Positions 1-9,070 are shown, counted from the stretch's first letter. The stretch: 64,000 bases of DNA from Pseudomonas fluorescens (GCF_902497995.1 NZ_CABVII010000001.1:186001-250000); one strand, 5' to 3'. Numbers and translations: made by a program. Notes: generated by a model not told the origin, from the sequence alone.

Positions 1-326
1 TTACAGCACCGGACGAGCGCGTCTGGATCGCACGTTACGATTTTGATTTCGCAGCCGCCGGTTTACCCGGCCTGACCCTGGGCCTGAAGTATGTAAAAGG
101 CGACGAAGTAGACCCTGCACGTTTGGGAACATCCCAGGCTGCCAACCTTCGATCTCAAGGGCAGGATGGCAAAGAGTGGGAGCGCGTCACTGACATCACT
201 TACACCGTACAAAGTGGCCCGCTCAAGAACGTATCGGCACAGTGGCGCAACTCCACGAATCGCTCCACCTACGCCGACAGCGCCAACGAAAATCGCCTGA
301 TCTTTCGATACACCTTCAAGTTCTGA
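1..326 (+). CDS. OprD-family outer membrane porin, C-terminal end (partial)
   Basis: The reading frame is open from base 3 and ends at TGA 324-326; the 5' part lies outside the window. The visible 107 residues alternate in the way expected of the last beta-strands of an 18-stranded OprD porin. A WERVTDITYTVQSGPLKN stretch and a terminal aromatic residue (YTFKF) match the OprD C-terminus and the BAM recognition signal. The family imports amino acids or carboxylates; the substrate cannot be told from this end. It converges on the AraC remnant to its right, and I see no obvious terminator in the 86-bp gap. Confidence 0.85.
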   Translation, partial: TAPDERVWIARYDFDFAAAGLPGLTLGLKYVKGDEVDPARLGTSQAANLRSQGQDGKEWERVTDITYTVQSGPLKNVSAQWRNSTNRSTYADSANENRLIFRYTFKF

Positions 327-412
327 GAGACATCTCTGATCGATGGCCGCACTCAGATACTGCGTGCGGCTATGGGCGTGAACCTGGCAGCCACATCACC
401 CACAGCTTTCAA

Positions 413-972
413 TCACGTATTGGACGGTGATTGCGGAGTATCGGGATTGAGTTGCTGACGTCTGAATTGACCGGGTGGCTGGCCATGTATCTGGCGAAAG
501 CGTCGGGAGAAATAAGCCTCGTCAGCGAAACCGCACGATCTCGCCACCTCCCCCACCGGTCGTGTCCCATTAAGCAAATAATTGCGTGCCGCGTGCATCC
601 TGCGCTCGAGCACCAGCTCAGTGAAGGTCTTGCCGATTTCCTTGCGCAACCAGTGCGTCAGATACGTTGGTGACAGGTAAGTCGCAGCAGCCACCTTGAT
701 CAGGTTGAGATCGGGGTCGGCAATATTCTTGCGCAAGTATTCGGACATCCTGCTCAGCGCATCGCGTCGGCTGACTTCGGCGGCATTCTCTTCGGCTAAC
801 CGTTTGAGCGGCTCGGCATACAAGGCACACACACTCCCCACCAGTTGCAGCAACAACCCCTTGAGCATCTCGCGAGTGCCGAACTGACGGTTCTCATCCA
901 GGACTCGCATCTGTTCGATCAAGGCACAGACTTTGCGGAAGTCCTCATCGCCCAGAATGAAATCCAGATGTT
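413..972 (-). pseudogene. AraC-family transcriptional regulator, 5'-truncated remnant
   Basis: The C-terminal DNA-binding half of an AraC/XylS regulator is intact, with two helix-turn-helix motifs (around LIKVAAATYLSPTYLTHWLR and VGEVARSCGFADEAYFSRRF) and stop codon at 413-415. Upstream the frame continues through HLDFILGDEDFRKVCALIEQ, typical linker sequence of the family. At about base 970 it runs into the coding sequence of an unrelated gene on the other strand. The N-terminal cupin-like effector domain is missing. A TTG at 920-922 could start a 169-residue protein, but it has no convincing ribosome site. I infer a deletion that removed the 5' end. Seen: the homology break. Inferred: non-function. 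Confidence 0.7.
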
Positions 973-1353
973 CCTGCCGTCGGTCTTGACCTGACCCGTC
1001 GTGATCTCCAGCGCGCGGCCAAAAGCAATGGTTTGCCGTGGGAAGGTGCCAAGGTGTTCGACGGCGCCGCGCCGATGACCGCCATCATGCCAGTCACTCG
1101 CGCCGGACACCCGGACGGCGATTTGTGGCTGAACGTCAACGGCGAAGAGCGCCAGCGCGACAGCCTCGACAGCCAGATCTGGTCGGTCAGTGAAATCATC
1201 AGCCGCATCTCGCAATCGGTAGCGCTCCGGGCCGGTGACTTGATCATGACCGGCAGCCCGGCAGGCGTCGATGTGCTGCAACCAGGCGACATCGTTAACG
1301 CCGGGATCGACGGCATCGGCCAACTGGAAATGCGTGTCGGTCAACGACCTTGA
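973..1353 (+). pseudogene. Fumarylacetoacetase (FAH)-family hydrolase, 5'-truncated remnant
   Basis: The frame from about 976 gives AVGLDLTRRDLQRAAKSNGL, then GAKVFDGAAPM and a C-terminal DLIMTGSPAGVDVLQPGD. This is the FAH/fumarylpyruvate hydrolase fold, including the GTP/GSP-AGV loop near the metal site. The N-terminal half, with most metal ligands (E/E/D), is absent. The break coincides with that of the divergent AraC remnant, so one deletion probably took both 5' ends. The stop lies 41 bp before the next ORF. The original gene probably belonged to an aromatic or sugar-acid pathway together with its right-hand neighbours; this is inference. Confidence 0.7.
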
Positions 1354-1394
1354 ATACGGCACACAGCCTCTGAATTGAAAAAGGAAATAACAAC

Positions 1395-2201
1395 ATGTCC
1401 AGTCCTTTGAAAGTGGCCTTGGTCACCGGCGCCGGCAGCGGCATCGGCCGCGCCGTGGCCCTGGCTCTGATGGCCGATGGATTCACCCTGGTATTGGCCG
1501 GGCGCCGGCCGTTGCCGTTGCAGGCCTTGGTCGAATTGGCTGCCGGCGAAGGACACGAAGCGCTGGCGGTGCCCACTGATGTGCGCGACCCGGCCAGTGT
1601 CGATGCGCTGTTTGCCACCATCGCCGAGGTGTACGGGCGCCTGGACGTGGTGTTCAACAACGCCGGGGTCAACGCCCCTGCCGTGCCGCTCGGCTACTTC
1701 CAACAGGCCGACAAGCAGGCTTATTTGCAGGAACACGGCGCGAACATTCGCGGGGTGATCACCGGCGGGCATACCGGGATCAGCCAGGCGCTGATGGCGC
1801 AGCTACCGAAACTGGAAGTGGTGGCGGTCAACGGCGTGGGTACCGATGCGGTGGATCTGGCGTATGCCCGGGATCGCGGAATTCGTGTGACCGCGACCAT
1901 CGGAGCGCTGACCGAAGACGTCGCCGACCTGGCCATCGGATTGTTGATTGCCGTGTGCCGGGGTTTGTGCACCAGTGATGCGCTGATTCTCGCGGCCGCT
2001 GCCGACAAGGCTGAAGCCATCATCAATGCCGAGGTGCTGCAGGCGCTGGGTAAGGACGGGTATCTGATCAACGTGGCGCGCGGCAAGCTGGTAAACGAGG
2101 TCGATCTGGTGGCGGCGCTTGCCGCTGGTGAGATCGCGGGTGCGGCACTGGATGTGTTTGTCGATGAAGTCACATGCGTACCCATCGGCGGCTGGATCTG
2201 A
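1395..2201 (+). pseudogene. Chimeric ORF: SDR N-terminus fused to fragments of a D-2-hydroxyacid dehydrogenase
   Basis: An uninterrupted 268-codon frame is built from unrelated pieces. Residues 1 to about 100 are the Rossmann half of a short-chain dehydrogenase ([18 protein letters not shown]) without its YxxxK catalytic part. Residues about 102-193 match the N-terminal catalytic domain of a hydroxypyruvate/glyoxylate reductase ([20 protein letters not shown]). Then comes [15 protein letters not shown] and [16 protein letters not shown] from its NAD-binding domain, with the GxGxxG region missing. The last residues ([10 protein letters not shown]) match neither. A good ribosome site (AAGGAAATAACAACATG) precedes the start, so it may be translated. 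I see no complete active site. The joins are described in the findings. Confidence 0.7.
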
Positions 2202-2253
2202 GTGTTTCCAGGGTGGGCGCGGCAAAAATCAAAGAAAGACTTTTCTTTGGACG

Positions 2254-2290
2254 AAAAAAATGGACCTCTTTTCAGAGATCCATTTTTTAA
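2254..2290 (-). terminator. Intrinsic terminator downstream of tRNA-Gly
   Basis: An A-rich arm with TGGACCTCT pairs with AGAGATCCA followed by T6, giving a hairpin flanked by A and T runs on both strands. It lies 5 nt past the encoded CCA end of the tRNA and can act in both directions. Confidence 0.65.
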
Positions 2291-2294
2291 TGCT

Positions 2295-2370
<76 letters not shown>

Positions 2371-2433
2371 GTCTTGGTGTGGCGCATTCTATAGAATTCA
2401 GAAGCGCCGTCAAGCCTTTGATTCAAAAAAGTT

Positions 2434-2994
2434 TTATTTCTTTTCAGCATCGGTCTTCAGATGCGGCCAGGCAGCCCGCAGGTACTGGATCATCGACCAC
2501 AACGTCAGGCCGGCGGAGACCAGCAGCAAGGCGTAACCGAACAGGACCCAGAACGTGAAGTCCGACGGGTTGGCCAGCAGGATCACCAGCGCCAGCATCT
2601 GCGCGGCGGTTTTCCATTTGCCCAGGTTCGATACCGCGACGTGGGCACGGGCGCCGAGTTCGGCCATCCACTCCCGCAGCGCCGAGACCACGATCTCGCG
2701 ACCGATGATGACGGCGGCCGGCAGCGTCAGCCACAGGTTGCCGTGTTCCTGCACCAGCAATACCAAGGCCACGGCGACCATCAGCTTGTCGGCCACCGGA
2801 TCGAGGAACGCCCCGAATGGCGTGCTTTGTTCCAGACGGCGGGCCAAGTACCCGTCCAGCCAGTCTGTGGCGGCAGCAAAGGCGAAGACCGAGGCGGACG
2901 CCAGGTAGCTCCAGTGGTAAGGCAGGTAAAACAGCAAAATAAAGATCGGAATAAGCAGGACGCGTAGAACGGTAATCAGATTAGGGATATTCAT
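2434..2994 (-). CDS. pgsA: CDP-diacylglycerol--glycerol-3-phosphate 3-phosphatidyltransferase
   Basis: Catalyses the committed step of phosphatidylglycerol synthesis at the inner membrane. The CDP-alcohol phosphotransferase signature DG-x2-AR-x8-G-x3-D-x3-D is complete (DGYLARR, then [10 protein letters not shown]) at about residues 46-70. The rest is hydrophobic with four to five predicted membrane helices. I chose the ATG at 2994 (186 aa, the usual Pseudomonas length, [11 protein letters not shown] start). A GTG six bases upstream (3000) is also possible, and neither has a strong ribosome site. It follows uvrC by 32 bp and is probably the last protein gene of the gacA-uvrC-pgsA operon. Confidence 0.93.
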   Translation of the reverse strand: MNIPNLITVLRVLLIPIFILLFYLPYHWSYLASASVFAFAAATDWLDGYLARRLEQSTPFGAFLDPVADKLMVAVALVLLVQEHGNLWLTLPAAVIIGREIVVSALREWMAELGARAHVAVSNLGKWKTAAQMLALVILLANPSDFTFWVLFGYALLLVSAGLTLWSMIQYLRAAWPHLKTDAEKK

Positions 2995-3026
2995 CGGCAC
3001 AACTGGCTACGAGGTGAGGTGGCATT

Positions 3027-4850
3027 CTACTCGCTGTGCAGATTTGCATAAATCAACTCTGCGAGCTTTTTACTGATCCCGGGTGCTTTGGCGATCTCTT
3101 CGATGCTGGCACGAGACAGCTCCTGCAATCCACCAAAATGTTTCAACAAATCGCGCCGACGTGTCGGACCGACGCCCGCGACACCCTCAAGTGTAGACGT
3201 ACGGCGGGTTTTTCCGCGACGGGCACGGTGCCCGGTAATCGCGAAACGGTGGGCTTCGTCGCGTATCTGCTGGATCAAATGCAGCGCGGGGGAATCGCCG
3301 CGCAAGGTGAATTCATGGGCGGCATCATTCAGGTACAACGTTTCGAAACCGGCCTTGCGCGTTGCGCCCTTGGCCACGCCCAGCAGGATCAGGTCGGGTA
3401 CCGCCAGTTCATTGAGCACATCCCGGGCCATGGACAGCTGGCCCTTGCCGCCGTCCACCAACAGAATGTCCGGCAGCTTGCCCTCCCCGTCCTTCAGTTT
3501 GCTGAAGCGCCGGGTCAGGGCCTGATGCATTGCGGCGTAGTCGTCGCCGGGGGTGACGCCTTCGATGTTGTAGCGTCGGTAGTCGGACTTGATCGGGCCT
3601 TCCGGGCCGAACACCACGCAGGAGGCCACGGTCGCTTCGCCGCTGGAGTGACTGATGTCGTAACACTCCAGACGCTGCGGTGGCTCGTCCAGGTTCAGCA
3701 CTTCTGCCAGGGCATCGAACCGTGCTGCAACATGTTGCCGGTTGGCCAGCCTTGCGCCCAGGGCCTGCTCGGCGTTGGTGACCGCCAGTTGCTGCCAGCG
3801 TGCTCGGGTGCCGCGAACCCTGTGACTGATGGTCAGTTCGCGACCGCGCAGCTTGTCGATGGCCGCGATCAGGGTCGGGAAGTCTTCGTGAACCACGTTG
3901 ACGATCAGTTCGCTCGGCAAGTCGCGTTCGGGACTGCTGACGTAGTATTGGCCGAGAAACGCTGCCATGACTTCAGAAACGTCTTCTTCAATGCCCACCT
4001 GCGGGAAGAAGTTCTTGCTGCCCAGCACCCGCCCACCCCGCACGCTGATCAAGTGCACGCAGGCACCGCCCGGATTGACGAACGCCGCGATCACGTCGAC
4101 ATCGCCCGTGCCGCCTTCCATGCTCTGCTGATCCTGGACCCGGCGCAGCAACGAGATCTGGTCGCGCAACTCGGCTGCCCGCTCGAATTCGAGGTTGATC
4201 GCGGCCTCCTCCATGGCGACCGACAGTTCGTCCGTCAGCGCATTGCTGCGCCCCTCGAGAAACATGATCGAGTGCCGTACGTCTTCGGCGTATACCTCGG
4301 GTTCCACCAGGCCGACGCAAGGTGCCTTGCAGCGTTTGATCTGGTATTGCAGGCACGGTCGCGTGCGGTTCTTGTAATAGCTGTCCTCGCACTGACGCAC
4401 GAAAAAGGTCTTCTGCAGCAGGCTCAGGCTTTCGCGAATCGCCCCGGCGCTGGGATAAGGTCCGAAGTATTTACCCTTGGCCTTCTTCGCCCCGCGATGG
4501 ATGCTCAGGCGCGGGAACGGGCCATCCGAGAGAAAGACGTAGGGGTAGGATTTGTCGTCGCGCAGCAGAATGTTGTAGGGCGGACGCCACTCCTTGATCA
4601 GCGTCTGCTCAAGCAACAGGGCTTCGGTTTCATTGGCCGTGATCGTCGTTTCGACCTGGGCGATACGCGCCACCAGGGCCGCGGTCTTGGGGGCGAGGCC
4701 GGATTTGCGGAAGTAGCTCGACAGGCGACTCTTGAGGTTCTTGGCCTTGCCGACGTAGAGCAGGCGCGCATCGCTGTCGAACATGCGATACACACCGGGG
4801 CGCCCACTGACCGTCGACAGAAAGGCACCCGGATCAAAGGCTTCAGTCAT
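3027..4850 (-). CDS. uvrC: UvrABC system protein C
   Basis: Excinuclease subunit that makes both incisions around bulky DNA lesions. The 607-residue protein has the GIY-YIG nuclease domain (about residues 15-95, with PGVYRM and [11 protein letters not shown]) and a Cys-containing region ([13 protein letters not shown]). A UVR/UvrB-binding helix pair lies near 205-240. The RNase H-like second nuclease is near 390-540 ([21 protein letters not shown]), and tandem helix-hairpin-helix motifs close the protein ([26 protein letters not shown]). Its ATG is 2 bp after the gacA stop codon, so the two are translated together, a conserved arrangement in gammaproteobacteria. Confidence 0.97.
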   Translation of the reverse strand: MTEAFDPGAFLSTVSGRPGVYRMFDSDARLLYVGKAKNLKSRLSSYFRKSGLAPKTAALVARIAQVETTITANETEALLLEQTLIKEWRPPYNILLRDDKSYPYVFLSDGPFPRLSIHRGAKKAKGKYFGPYPSAGAIRESLSLLQKTFFVRQCEDSYYKNRTRPCLQYQIKRCKAPCVGLVEPEVYAEDVRHSIMFLEGRSNALTDELSVAMEEAAINLEFERAAELRDQISLLRRVQDQQSMEGGTGDVDVIAAFVNPGGACVHLISVRGGRVLGSKNFFPQVGIEEDVSEVMAAFLGQYYVSSPERDLPSELIVNVVHEDFPTLIAAIDKLRGRELTISHRVRGTRARWQQLAVTNAEQALGARLANRQHVAARFDALAEVLNLDEPPQRLECYDISHSSGEATVASCVVFGPEGPIKSDYRRYNIEGVTPGDDYAAMHQALTRRFSKLKDGEGKLPDILLVDGGKGQLSMARDVLNELAVPDLILLGVAKGATRKAGFETLYLNDAAHEFTLRGDSPALHLIQQIRDEAHRFAITGHRARRGKTRRTSTLEGVAGVGPTRRRDLLKHFGGLQELSRASIEEIAKAPGISKKLAELIYANLHSE

Positions 4851-4852
4851 TT

Positions 4853-5494
4853 TCAGAGGCTGGCATCGACCATGCCGTGACGAACCGCCAACAGCGTCAA
4901 CTCGACATCACTGCTGATCGAAAGCTTTTCGAAAATGCGGTAACGGTAGGTATTCACGGTTTTTGGCGACAGGCATAGCTTGTCGGAAATGATCTGGACT
5001 TTCTGGCAGCCGACAATCATCAACGCGATCTGGATTTCCCGCTCCGACAGGGCATCGAACGGCGAATCGTTGGTTGGCTGGAAAGACTTGATCGCCAGTT
5101 GCTGGGCAATCTGCGGGCTGATGTAGCGTTGCCCGGCAAACACCAGGCGGATCGCCTGGACCATTTCCGGCAACCCGGCACCCTTGGTCAGGTAACCCGC
5201 GGCACCGGCCTGTAATAACCTGGTAGGAAACGGATCCTCTTCGCACACGGTGACCGCGACGACTTTGATGTCCGGATGACTGCGCAATAATTTGCGCGTG
5301 GCTTCAAGACCGCCGATTCCCGGCATCTTGACGTCCATCAGTACCACATCGGGTTTCAACTCACGCGCCTTGAGCAGGGATTCTTCACCTGATTCAGCCT
5401 GGCCGACCACTTGCAGGCCATCGATGTCAGCCAGCATTCGTGTAATGCCTGTACGAACGAGATCATGGTCATCGACTACTAGCACCCTAATCAA
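4853..5494 (-). CDS. gacA: Response regulator GacA (two-component, LuxR-type HTH)
   Basis: Partner of the GacS hybrid kinase. In pseudomonads it switches on the small RNAs RsmX/Y/Z and so controls secondary metabolites, exoenzymes and biofilm. The receiver domain has the acidic pair D8/D9, phospho-acceptor D54 ([10 protein letters not shown]) and a conserved Lys (YLTKGAG). The LuxR HTH is at about 145-205 ([30 protein letters not shown]). The start is TTG, 213 aa, as known for gacA in P. fluorescens; AGGTGT lies just upstream. First gene of the gacA-uvrC-pgsA unit. The 127-bp upstream gap, on the far side of the GNAT stop, must hold its promoter. Confidence 0.97.
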   Translation of the reverse strand: MIRVLVVDDHDLVRTGITRMLADIDGLQVVGQAESGEESLLKARELKPDVVLMDVKMPGIGGLEATRKLLRSHPDIKVVAVTVCEEDPFPTRLLQAGAAGYLTKGAGLPEMVQAIRLVFAGQRYISPQIAQQLAIKSFQPTNDSPFDALSEREIQIALMIVGCQKVQIISDKLCLSPKTVNTYRYRIFEKLSISSDVELTLLAVRHGMVDASL

Positions 5495-5621
5495 GCAGAC
5501 ACCTCGCGATATGGTCTTATTGGGTTGCTCGACACCTTAGCAAAAAGCGACTGGCAGACCTAGCGGCAAGCGCTATATAAAAAGTATCAATAGTTCTTGA
5601 AAGGCTTGCCGTATACGTGTC

Positions 5622-6065
5622 TTAGCGAGGCAACCCATCGATCTCGCGCTGCATTTCCAGGAAACACCCGTCCGTGTCAACGACTGTCAGCCCCTTTCTC
5701 TCATATAAGGCTCGCGCCGGGTTGTCTTGAAAAACCGTCAACCGCAACGACCGGCGTCGTTCCCTGCACGCCATGGCCACTACCCGGTCGATCACCCAGG
5801 AGCCGACGCCCTGCCCCCGAAACGCTTCGACGACATGCAATTCGCGGATGTACAGGTCCCTGGCGTCCCGACTCAGACTCACATAACCGAGCACGTTCTC
5901 GTCTTCCACGATCAACCAGTTCTCGCGCCCGGCCCAGCCCACATCGAAACCTTCGTCCAGCCACGGCAAATTATGCTGGACGTAGTAGTGCAGCATGTTG
6001 TCACAGGTCAAGGTTCGAGCGAATTCGAGGTCCCGGAGCGTCGCCGGGCGTAATTCCAATGCCAT
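5622..6065 (-). CDS. GNAT family N-acetyltransferase
   Basis: A 147-residue Gcn5-related acetyltransferase. Motif A is seen as LHVVEAFRGQGVGSWVIDRV (acetyl-CoA pyrophosphate loop RGQGVG, about residues 78-95), followed by motif B (LTVFQDNPARALYERKGL). I chose the ATG at 6065 because the protein then begins at the fold (MALELRPATLRDLEFA); a longer frame upstream has no domain support. The substrate is unknown. It lies between gacA and the DAHP synthase leader region and is transcribed towards gacA. Confidence 0.85.
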   Translation of the reverse strand: MALELRPATLRDLEFARTLTCDNMLHYYVQHNLPWLDEGFDVGWAGRENWLIVEDENVLGYVSLSRDARDLYIRELHVVEAFRGQGVGSWVIDRVVAMACRERRRSLRLTVFQDNPARALYERKGLTVVDTDGCFLEMQREIDGLPR

Positions 6066-6263
6066 CAAGCCTCCGCGACCGCCACTGTTTTGCGCTTGCG
6101 GCCATTGGCATTGCACGGGGCAATGACCGTGGGTCCGACGCCAGGATTGCACGGCGTCCTGCCGACTCCATGACGAGGGGTTTGTCCAGATACCAAGTGT
6201 GTCACAACCTTCGACGCACTCAAGCGATAGACAACGCCATCGTCGGCCGATAGCATTTTCTGA

Positions 6264-6293
6264 TTGAATCTGCCTACCGGCCTCTAGTAAGCT
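6264..6293 (+). promoter_or_regulatory. Candidate sigma-70 promoter for the DAHP synthase leader transcript
   Basis: TTGAAT at 6264-6269 and TAAGCT at 6288-6293 (18-bp spacer), or TAGTAA at 6285-6290 (15-bp spacer), would start transcription near 6300. That is just before the first leader peptide, whose ribosome site GGAG is at 6307-6310. Weak matches only. Confidence 0.3.
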
Positions 6294-6317
6294 CGGTGCA
6301 TTCATCGGAGACAGACC

Positions 6318-6446
6318 ATGTTCAACGCCCCCTCACCGCTTCAGACCGCCAGCGCCCTGCGCTCGGTCGCGGCTGCCCGGGTGAATGACGTCTGTGCTCC
6401 GGTCAGCTTTTATTTTGGGTATTGGTTTAGCCACTGGCGCGCCTGA
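6318..6446 (+). CDS. Leader peptide 1 (Phe/Tyr/Trp-rich), DAHP synthase attenuator
   Basis: A 42-codon ORF with GGAG 7 nt upstream of ATG. It ends with a dense aromatic run, SFYFGYWFSHWRA (codons 30-42: three Phe, two Tyr, two Trp), then TGA. A perfect intrinsic terminator begins 49 nt later, and a DAHP synthase gene follows. This is the layout of a ribosome-mediated transcription attenuator. Scarcity of aromatic aminoacyl-tRNAs would stall the ribosome on the control codons and favour readthrough into the first shikimate-pathway gene. I could not derive a convincing antiterminator by eye. Confidence 0.75.
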   Translation: MFNAPSPLQTASALRSVAAARVNDVCAPVSFYFGYWFSHWRA

Positions 6447-6495
6447 TACCCACACGGCGCCCACTTTGAACGGGTCGCCACCAGAGAATTCTCAA

Positions 6496-6532
6496 CCCCC
6501 GGTCGGCTTCCCGACCGGGGGTTTTGTTTTTT
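6496..6532 (+). terminator. Attenuator terminator upstream of DAHP synthase
   Basis: CCCCCGGTCGG (6496-6506) pairs perfectly with CCGACCGGGGG (6511-6521) across a CTTC loop and is followed by TTTTGTTTTTT. It lies between leader peptide 1 and the synthase gene, so it should be conditional. Confidence 0.85.
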
Positions 6533-6581
6533 CAGCCCTGTACTTTTTAGCGACACACCTGACAACTCGAGGATTTCGACA

Positions 6582-6734
6582 ATGAACTACGCCACTTATT
6601 ACCGTTACGACAGTTTTACCGCCTGGCGATTTAGCAGCCTCCGCTCGGGACAGCCTGCCGCCTCCGATCGGTCACCCACAGGTGGCAAGCACACACACGC
6701 AGCCAATCCGGCCAATTGTCGAACACCCCAGTAG
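6582..6734 (+). CDS. Leader peptide 2 (Tyr-rich), upstream of DAHP synthase
   Basis: A second short ORF of 50 codons lies after the attenuator terminator and 48 bp before the synthase. GAGG is 9 nt before ATG. Its first 19 residues are MNYATYYRYDSFTAWRFSS, with Tyr at 3, 6, 7 and 9, Phe at 12 and 17 and Trp at 15. The rest is not aromatic. A small GC hairpin (GCGGG/CCCGC, 6743-6757) lies between its stop and the synthase start. It could sense Tyr-tRNA charging and control synthase translation. The role is inferred from position and composition. Confidence 0.6.
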   Translation: MNYATYYRYDSFTAWRFSSLRSGQPAASDRSPTGGKHTHAANPANCRTPQ

Positions 6735-6782
6735 GGCCGAGTGCGCGGGACCGAACCCGCCACCCGCCCAGGAAGCCTGAAC

Positions 6783-7856
6783 ATGAACTCGTCCGTCTCC
6801 GCTCTGCCGCTGTCCACCCTGAGCCCTGCCAATGAAGCGCTGACCCTGCGCCTGCCCAGCTCACTGCAACTCAAGCAGCAATTACCGCTCACCACCGCCC
6901 TGACCCAACAAGTCGCTGCCCACCGCCAGGCGGTTCGTGCGATCCTCAATGGCGAAGACTCCCGCCTGCTGGTCATCGTCGGCCCTTGTTCGATTCACGA
7001 TCCCCGGTCTGCCCTCGAATACGCCACTAACCTTGCTCGCCTGGCCACCGAAGTCAGCGATGACATGCTCCTGGTGATGCGCGCCTATGTCGAAAAACCT
7101 CGTACCACCATCGGCTGGAAAGGCCTGGCGTACGATCCGCACCTGGATGGCAGCGACGACATGGCGGGCGGCCTGACCCTGTCTCGCGAGTTGATGCGCG
7201 ACATGCTCCAACTGGGCTTGCCGATTGCCACCGAACTGCTGCAACCGATGGCCGCCGGTTACTTCGACGACCTGCTGAGCTGGGTAGCGATCGGCGCCCG
7301 CACCACCGAATCGCAGATCCACCGGGAAATGGCCAGCGGCCTGGGCATGCCGGTCGGTTTCAAGAACGGCACCGATGGCGGTGTGGCCGTTGCCAGCGAC
7401 GCCATGCGGTCGGCCGCCCATCCCCATCGGCATTTCGGCGTCGACAGTCAGGGGCACCCTGCAATCATTCAGACCCCTGGCAATCAGGACACTCACCTGG
7501 TTCTGCGCGGCGGCCATCGCGGTCCGAACTACGATCGCGAGAGCGTCGCCCAGGTGCACAGCGATTTGACCAGGCTGAAAATTCCGGCGCGGATCATGGT
7601 CGACTGCAGCCATGCCAACAGTGGCAAAGACCCGTTGCGGCAGCCGGCGGTGTTCAACGACGTGCTTGAGCAACGCCTGCAGGGTGATCGATCGCTGATC
7701 GGCATGATGCTCGAGAGCCATTTGTTCGAAGGCTGCCAAGCGTTGAGCCCGTCGCTGCGGTACGGGGTGTCGGTCACCGACGGCTGCCTTGGCTGGACCG
7801 CGACGCAAGACGTGTTGCGCCAGGCGGCGATCCGGTTGCGGGCTCAACGCGACTAG
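6783..7856 (+). CDS. aroF: 3-deoxy-7-phosphoheptulonate (DAHP) synthase, class I
   Basis: Condenses phosphoenolpyruvate and erythrose-4-phosphate, the first step of aromatic amino acid synthesis. The 357-residue protein has class I (AroFGH) signatures: VIVGPCSIHDP (metal Cys), RAYVEKPRTTIGWKG, GARTTESQIHREMASGL, GFKNGTDG, LRGG and DCSHANSGKD. I chose ATG 6783; an in-frame GTG at 6741 overlaps a hairpin. Feedback class (Tyr, Trp or Phe) cannot be read with certainty, but the Tyr/Phe/Trp-rich leaders upstream indicate control by aromatic supply. An imperfect inverted repeat (CCGGAGG/CCTCCGG) follows the stop without a T-tract. Confidence 0.93.
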   Translation: MNSSVSALPLSTLSPANEALTLRLPSSLQLKQQLPLTTALTQQVAAHRQAVRAILNGEDSRLLVIVGPCSIHDPRSALEYATNLARLATEVSDDMLLVMRAYVEKPRTTIGWKGLAYDPHLDGSDDMAGGLTLSRELMRDMLQLGLPIATELLQPMAAGYFDDLLSWVAIGARTTESQIHREMASGLGMPVGFKNGTDGGVAVASDAMRSAAHPHRHFGVDSQGHPAIIQTPGNQDTHLVLRGGHRGPNYDRESVAQVHSDLTRLKIPARIMVDCSHANSGKDPLRQPAVFNDVLEQRLQGDRSLIGMMLESHLFEGCQALSPSLRYGVSVTDGCLGWTATQDVLRQAAIRLRAQRD

Positions 7857-8082
7857 CAGACAAATGACATTCCGGAGGTAGGCCATTGCCAACCTGTGCA
7901 CTGCCTCCGGCGAAATGCTGTCCAGATATTCCGACAAAGGCCTCATACCCCTTCGAGCTTTCGTACTTTTCCTATTCCGTTTTCATCAGGCTACCGCGGC
8001 TTTTTCATACATCGCACTCGCGCTGGAGTGCTTTAGAGTGAGGCGCAGGCACCCCACATCTCCTGTGAAAAAGGTATGAACA

Positions 8083-8964
8083 ATGCAACGGAATGCAACG
8101 ACTCTCTACCCGATTCTGCTGGTCCCTGGGCTCTTCGGTTTCGATCGCATCGGCCGGTTCGAGCTCTTCCATGACATCAAGCAAGCCCTCAGAAACGCCG
8201 GCGTCCGAGTGTTTGTCCCACACCTGTCGGCCACCCATAGCAACGAAGTACGCGGTGACCAGCTTCTGGTGCAGATCGAGCGGGTGCTGCAAGGTACCGG
8301 TGCGAACAAGGTCAACCTCATCGGTCACAGCCAGGGCGCGCTGGCTGCGCGTTATGCGGCGGCGATTGCACCAAAGGCCGTCGCGTCGGTGACCTCCGTC
8401 AGCGGACCGAACCACGGTTCGGAGCTGGCCGACGTCCTGCGCAAGGCCCTGACACCCGGACGCCTGTCAGAGCAGGTCGCCGAGACAGTCGCCACCTTGT
8501 TCACAGACTTTCTATCGTTACTCAGTGGCAACCGCCAGCTGCCGAAAAACGCCATTGCCGCGCTGAATGCGCTGACCACCGAAGGCGTGGGCGCATTCAA
8601 TGACAAATACCCTCAAGGGCTGCCGCAAACATGGGGTGGCAAGGGCCGCGAACTGGTCAACGGTGTTCGCTACTACTCCTGGAGCGGCACGCTGCAAGGG
8701 AGCCTCCTCGATCAAGGGCTCAATGCACTCGATCCGCTGCACGGATTTTGCCGGGCCTTCTCCCGTTATTTCACCACCGAAGCCAAGCAGAACGACGGCA
8801 TGGTCGGGCGCTACAGCTCGCATCTGGGCACCGTGATCCGCTCCGACTATCCGCTGGATCACTTTGACAGCATCAGTCAGATGGCCGGTCTGATCCGCAA
8901 AGGCATCGACCCGGTCGATCTTTATGTAGAGCATGCCGAACGCTTGAAAAAGGCTGGCCTGTGA
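8083..8964 (+). CDS. Triacylglycerol lipase, family I (no signal peptide)
   Basis: A 293-residue alpha/beta hydrolase of the true lipase family I. The oxyanion-hole region is ILLVPGLFGFD, the nucleophile is Ser83 in GHSQG, the acid lies near LDPLHG and the His in DHFDSI. No signal peptide is seen: the protein begins MQRNATTLYPILLVPG, like the lipases of P. fragi and P. fluorescens C9. There is no lipase-specific foldase gene beside it. It may be cytoplasmic or leave the cell by an unusual route. A second ATG three codons in is also possible. It follows the aromatic gene by 226 bp and has its own upstream region. Confidence 0.9.
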   Translation: MQRNATTLYPILLVPGLFGFDRIGRFELFHDIKQALRNAGVRVFVPHLSATHSNEVRGDQLLVQIERVLQGTGANKVNLIGHSQGALAARYAAAIAPKAVASVTSVSGPNHGSELADVLRKALTPGRLSEQVAETVATLFTDFLSLLSGNRQLPKNAIAALNALTTEGVGAFNDKYPQGLPQTWGGKGRELVNGVRYYSWSGTLQGSLLDQGLNALDPLHGFCRAFSRYFTTEAKQNDGMVGRYSSHLGTVIRSDYPLDHFDSISQMAGLIRKGIDPVDLYVEHAERLKKAGL

Positions 8965-9070
8965 GCAATACCGGCCGCCGGGTGGCGCATGGAAGGAACT
9001 TTGAGAAGAAATAGACCACTGAATCCGGTAGGCTCACCACTTTTCTGAACGTTGAAAGGAGTATTTTCCC

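Noticed and set aside
1..2294. Resident integrative element at the tRNA-Gly
   Set aside because: No integrase, no second attachment copy and no mobility genes between base 1 and the tRNA.
3036..4880. 614-codon open frame antisense to uvrC
   Set aside because: Shadow of uvrC; composition is Gln/His/Arg-rich, typical of antisense frames in GC-rich DNA.
7872..7909. Terminator after DAHP synthase
   Set aside because: CCGGAGG/CCTCCGG repeats are 24 bp apart and lack a T-tract; too weak to call.
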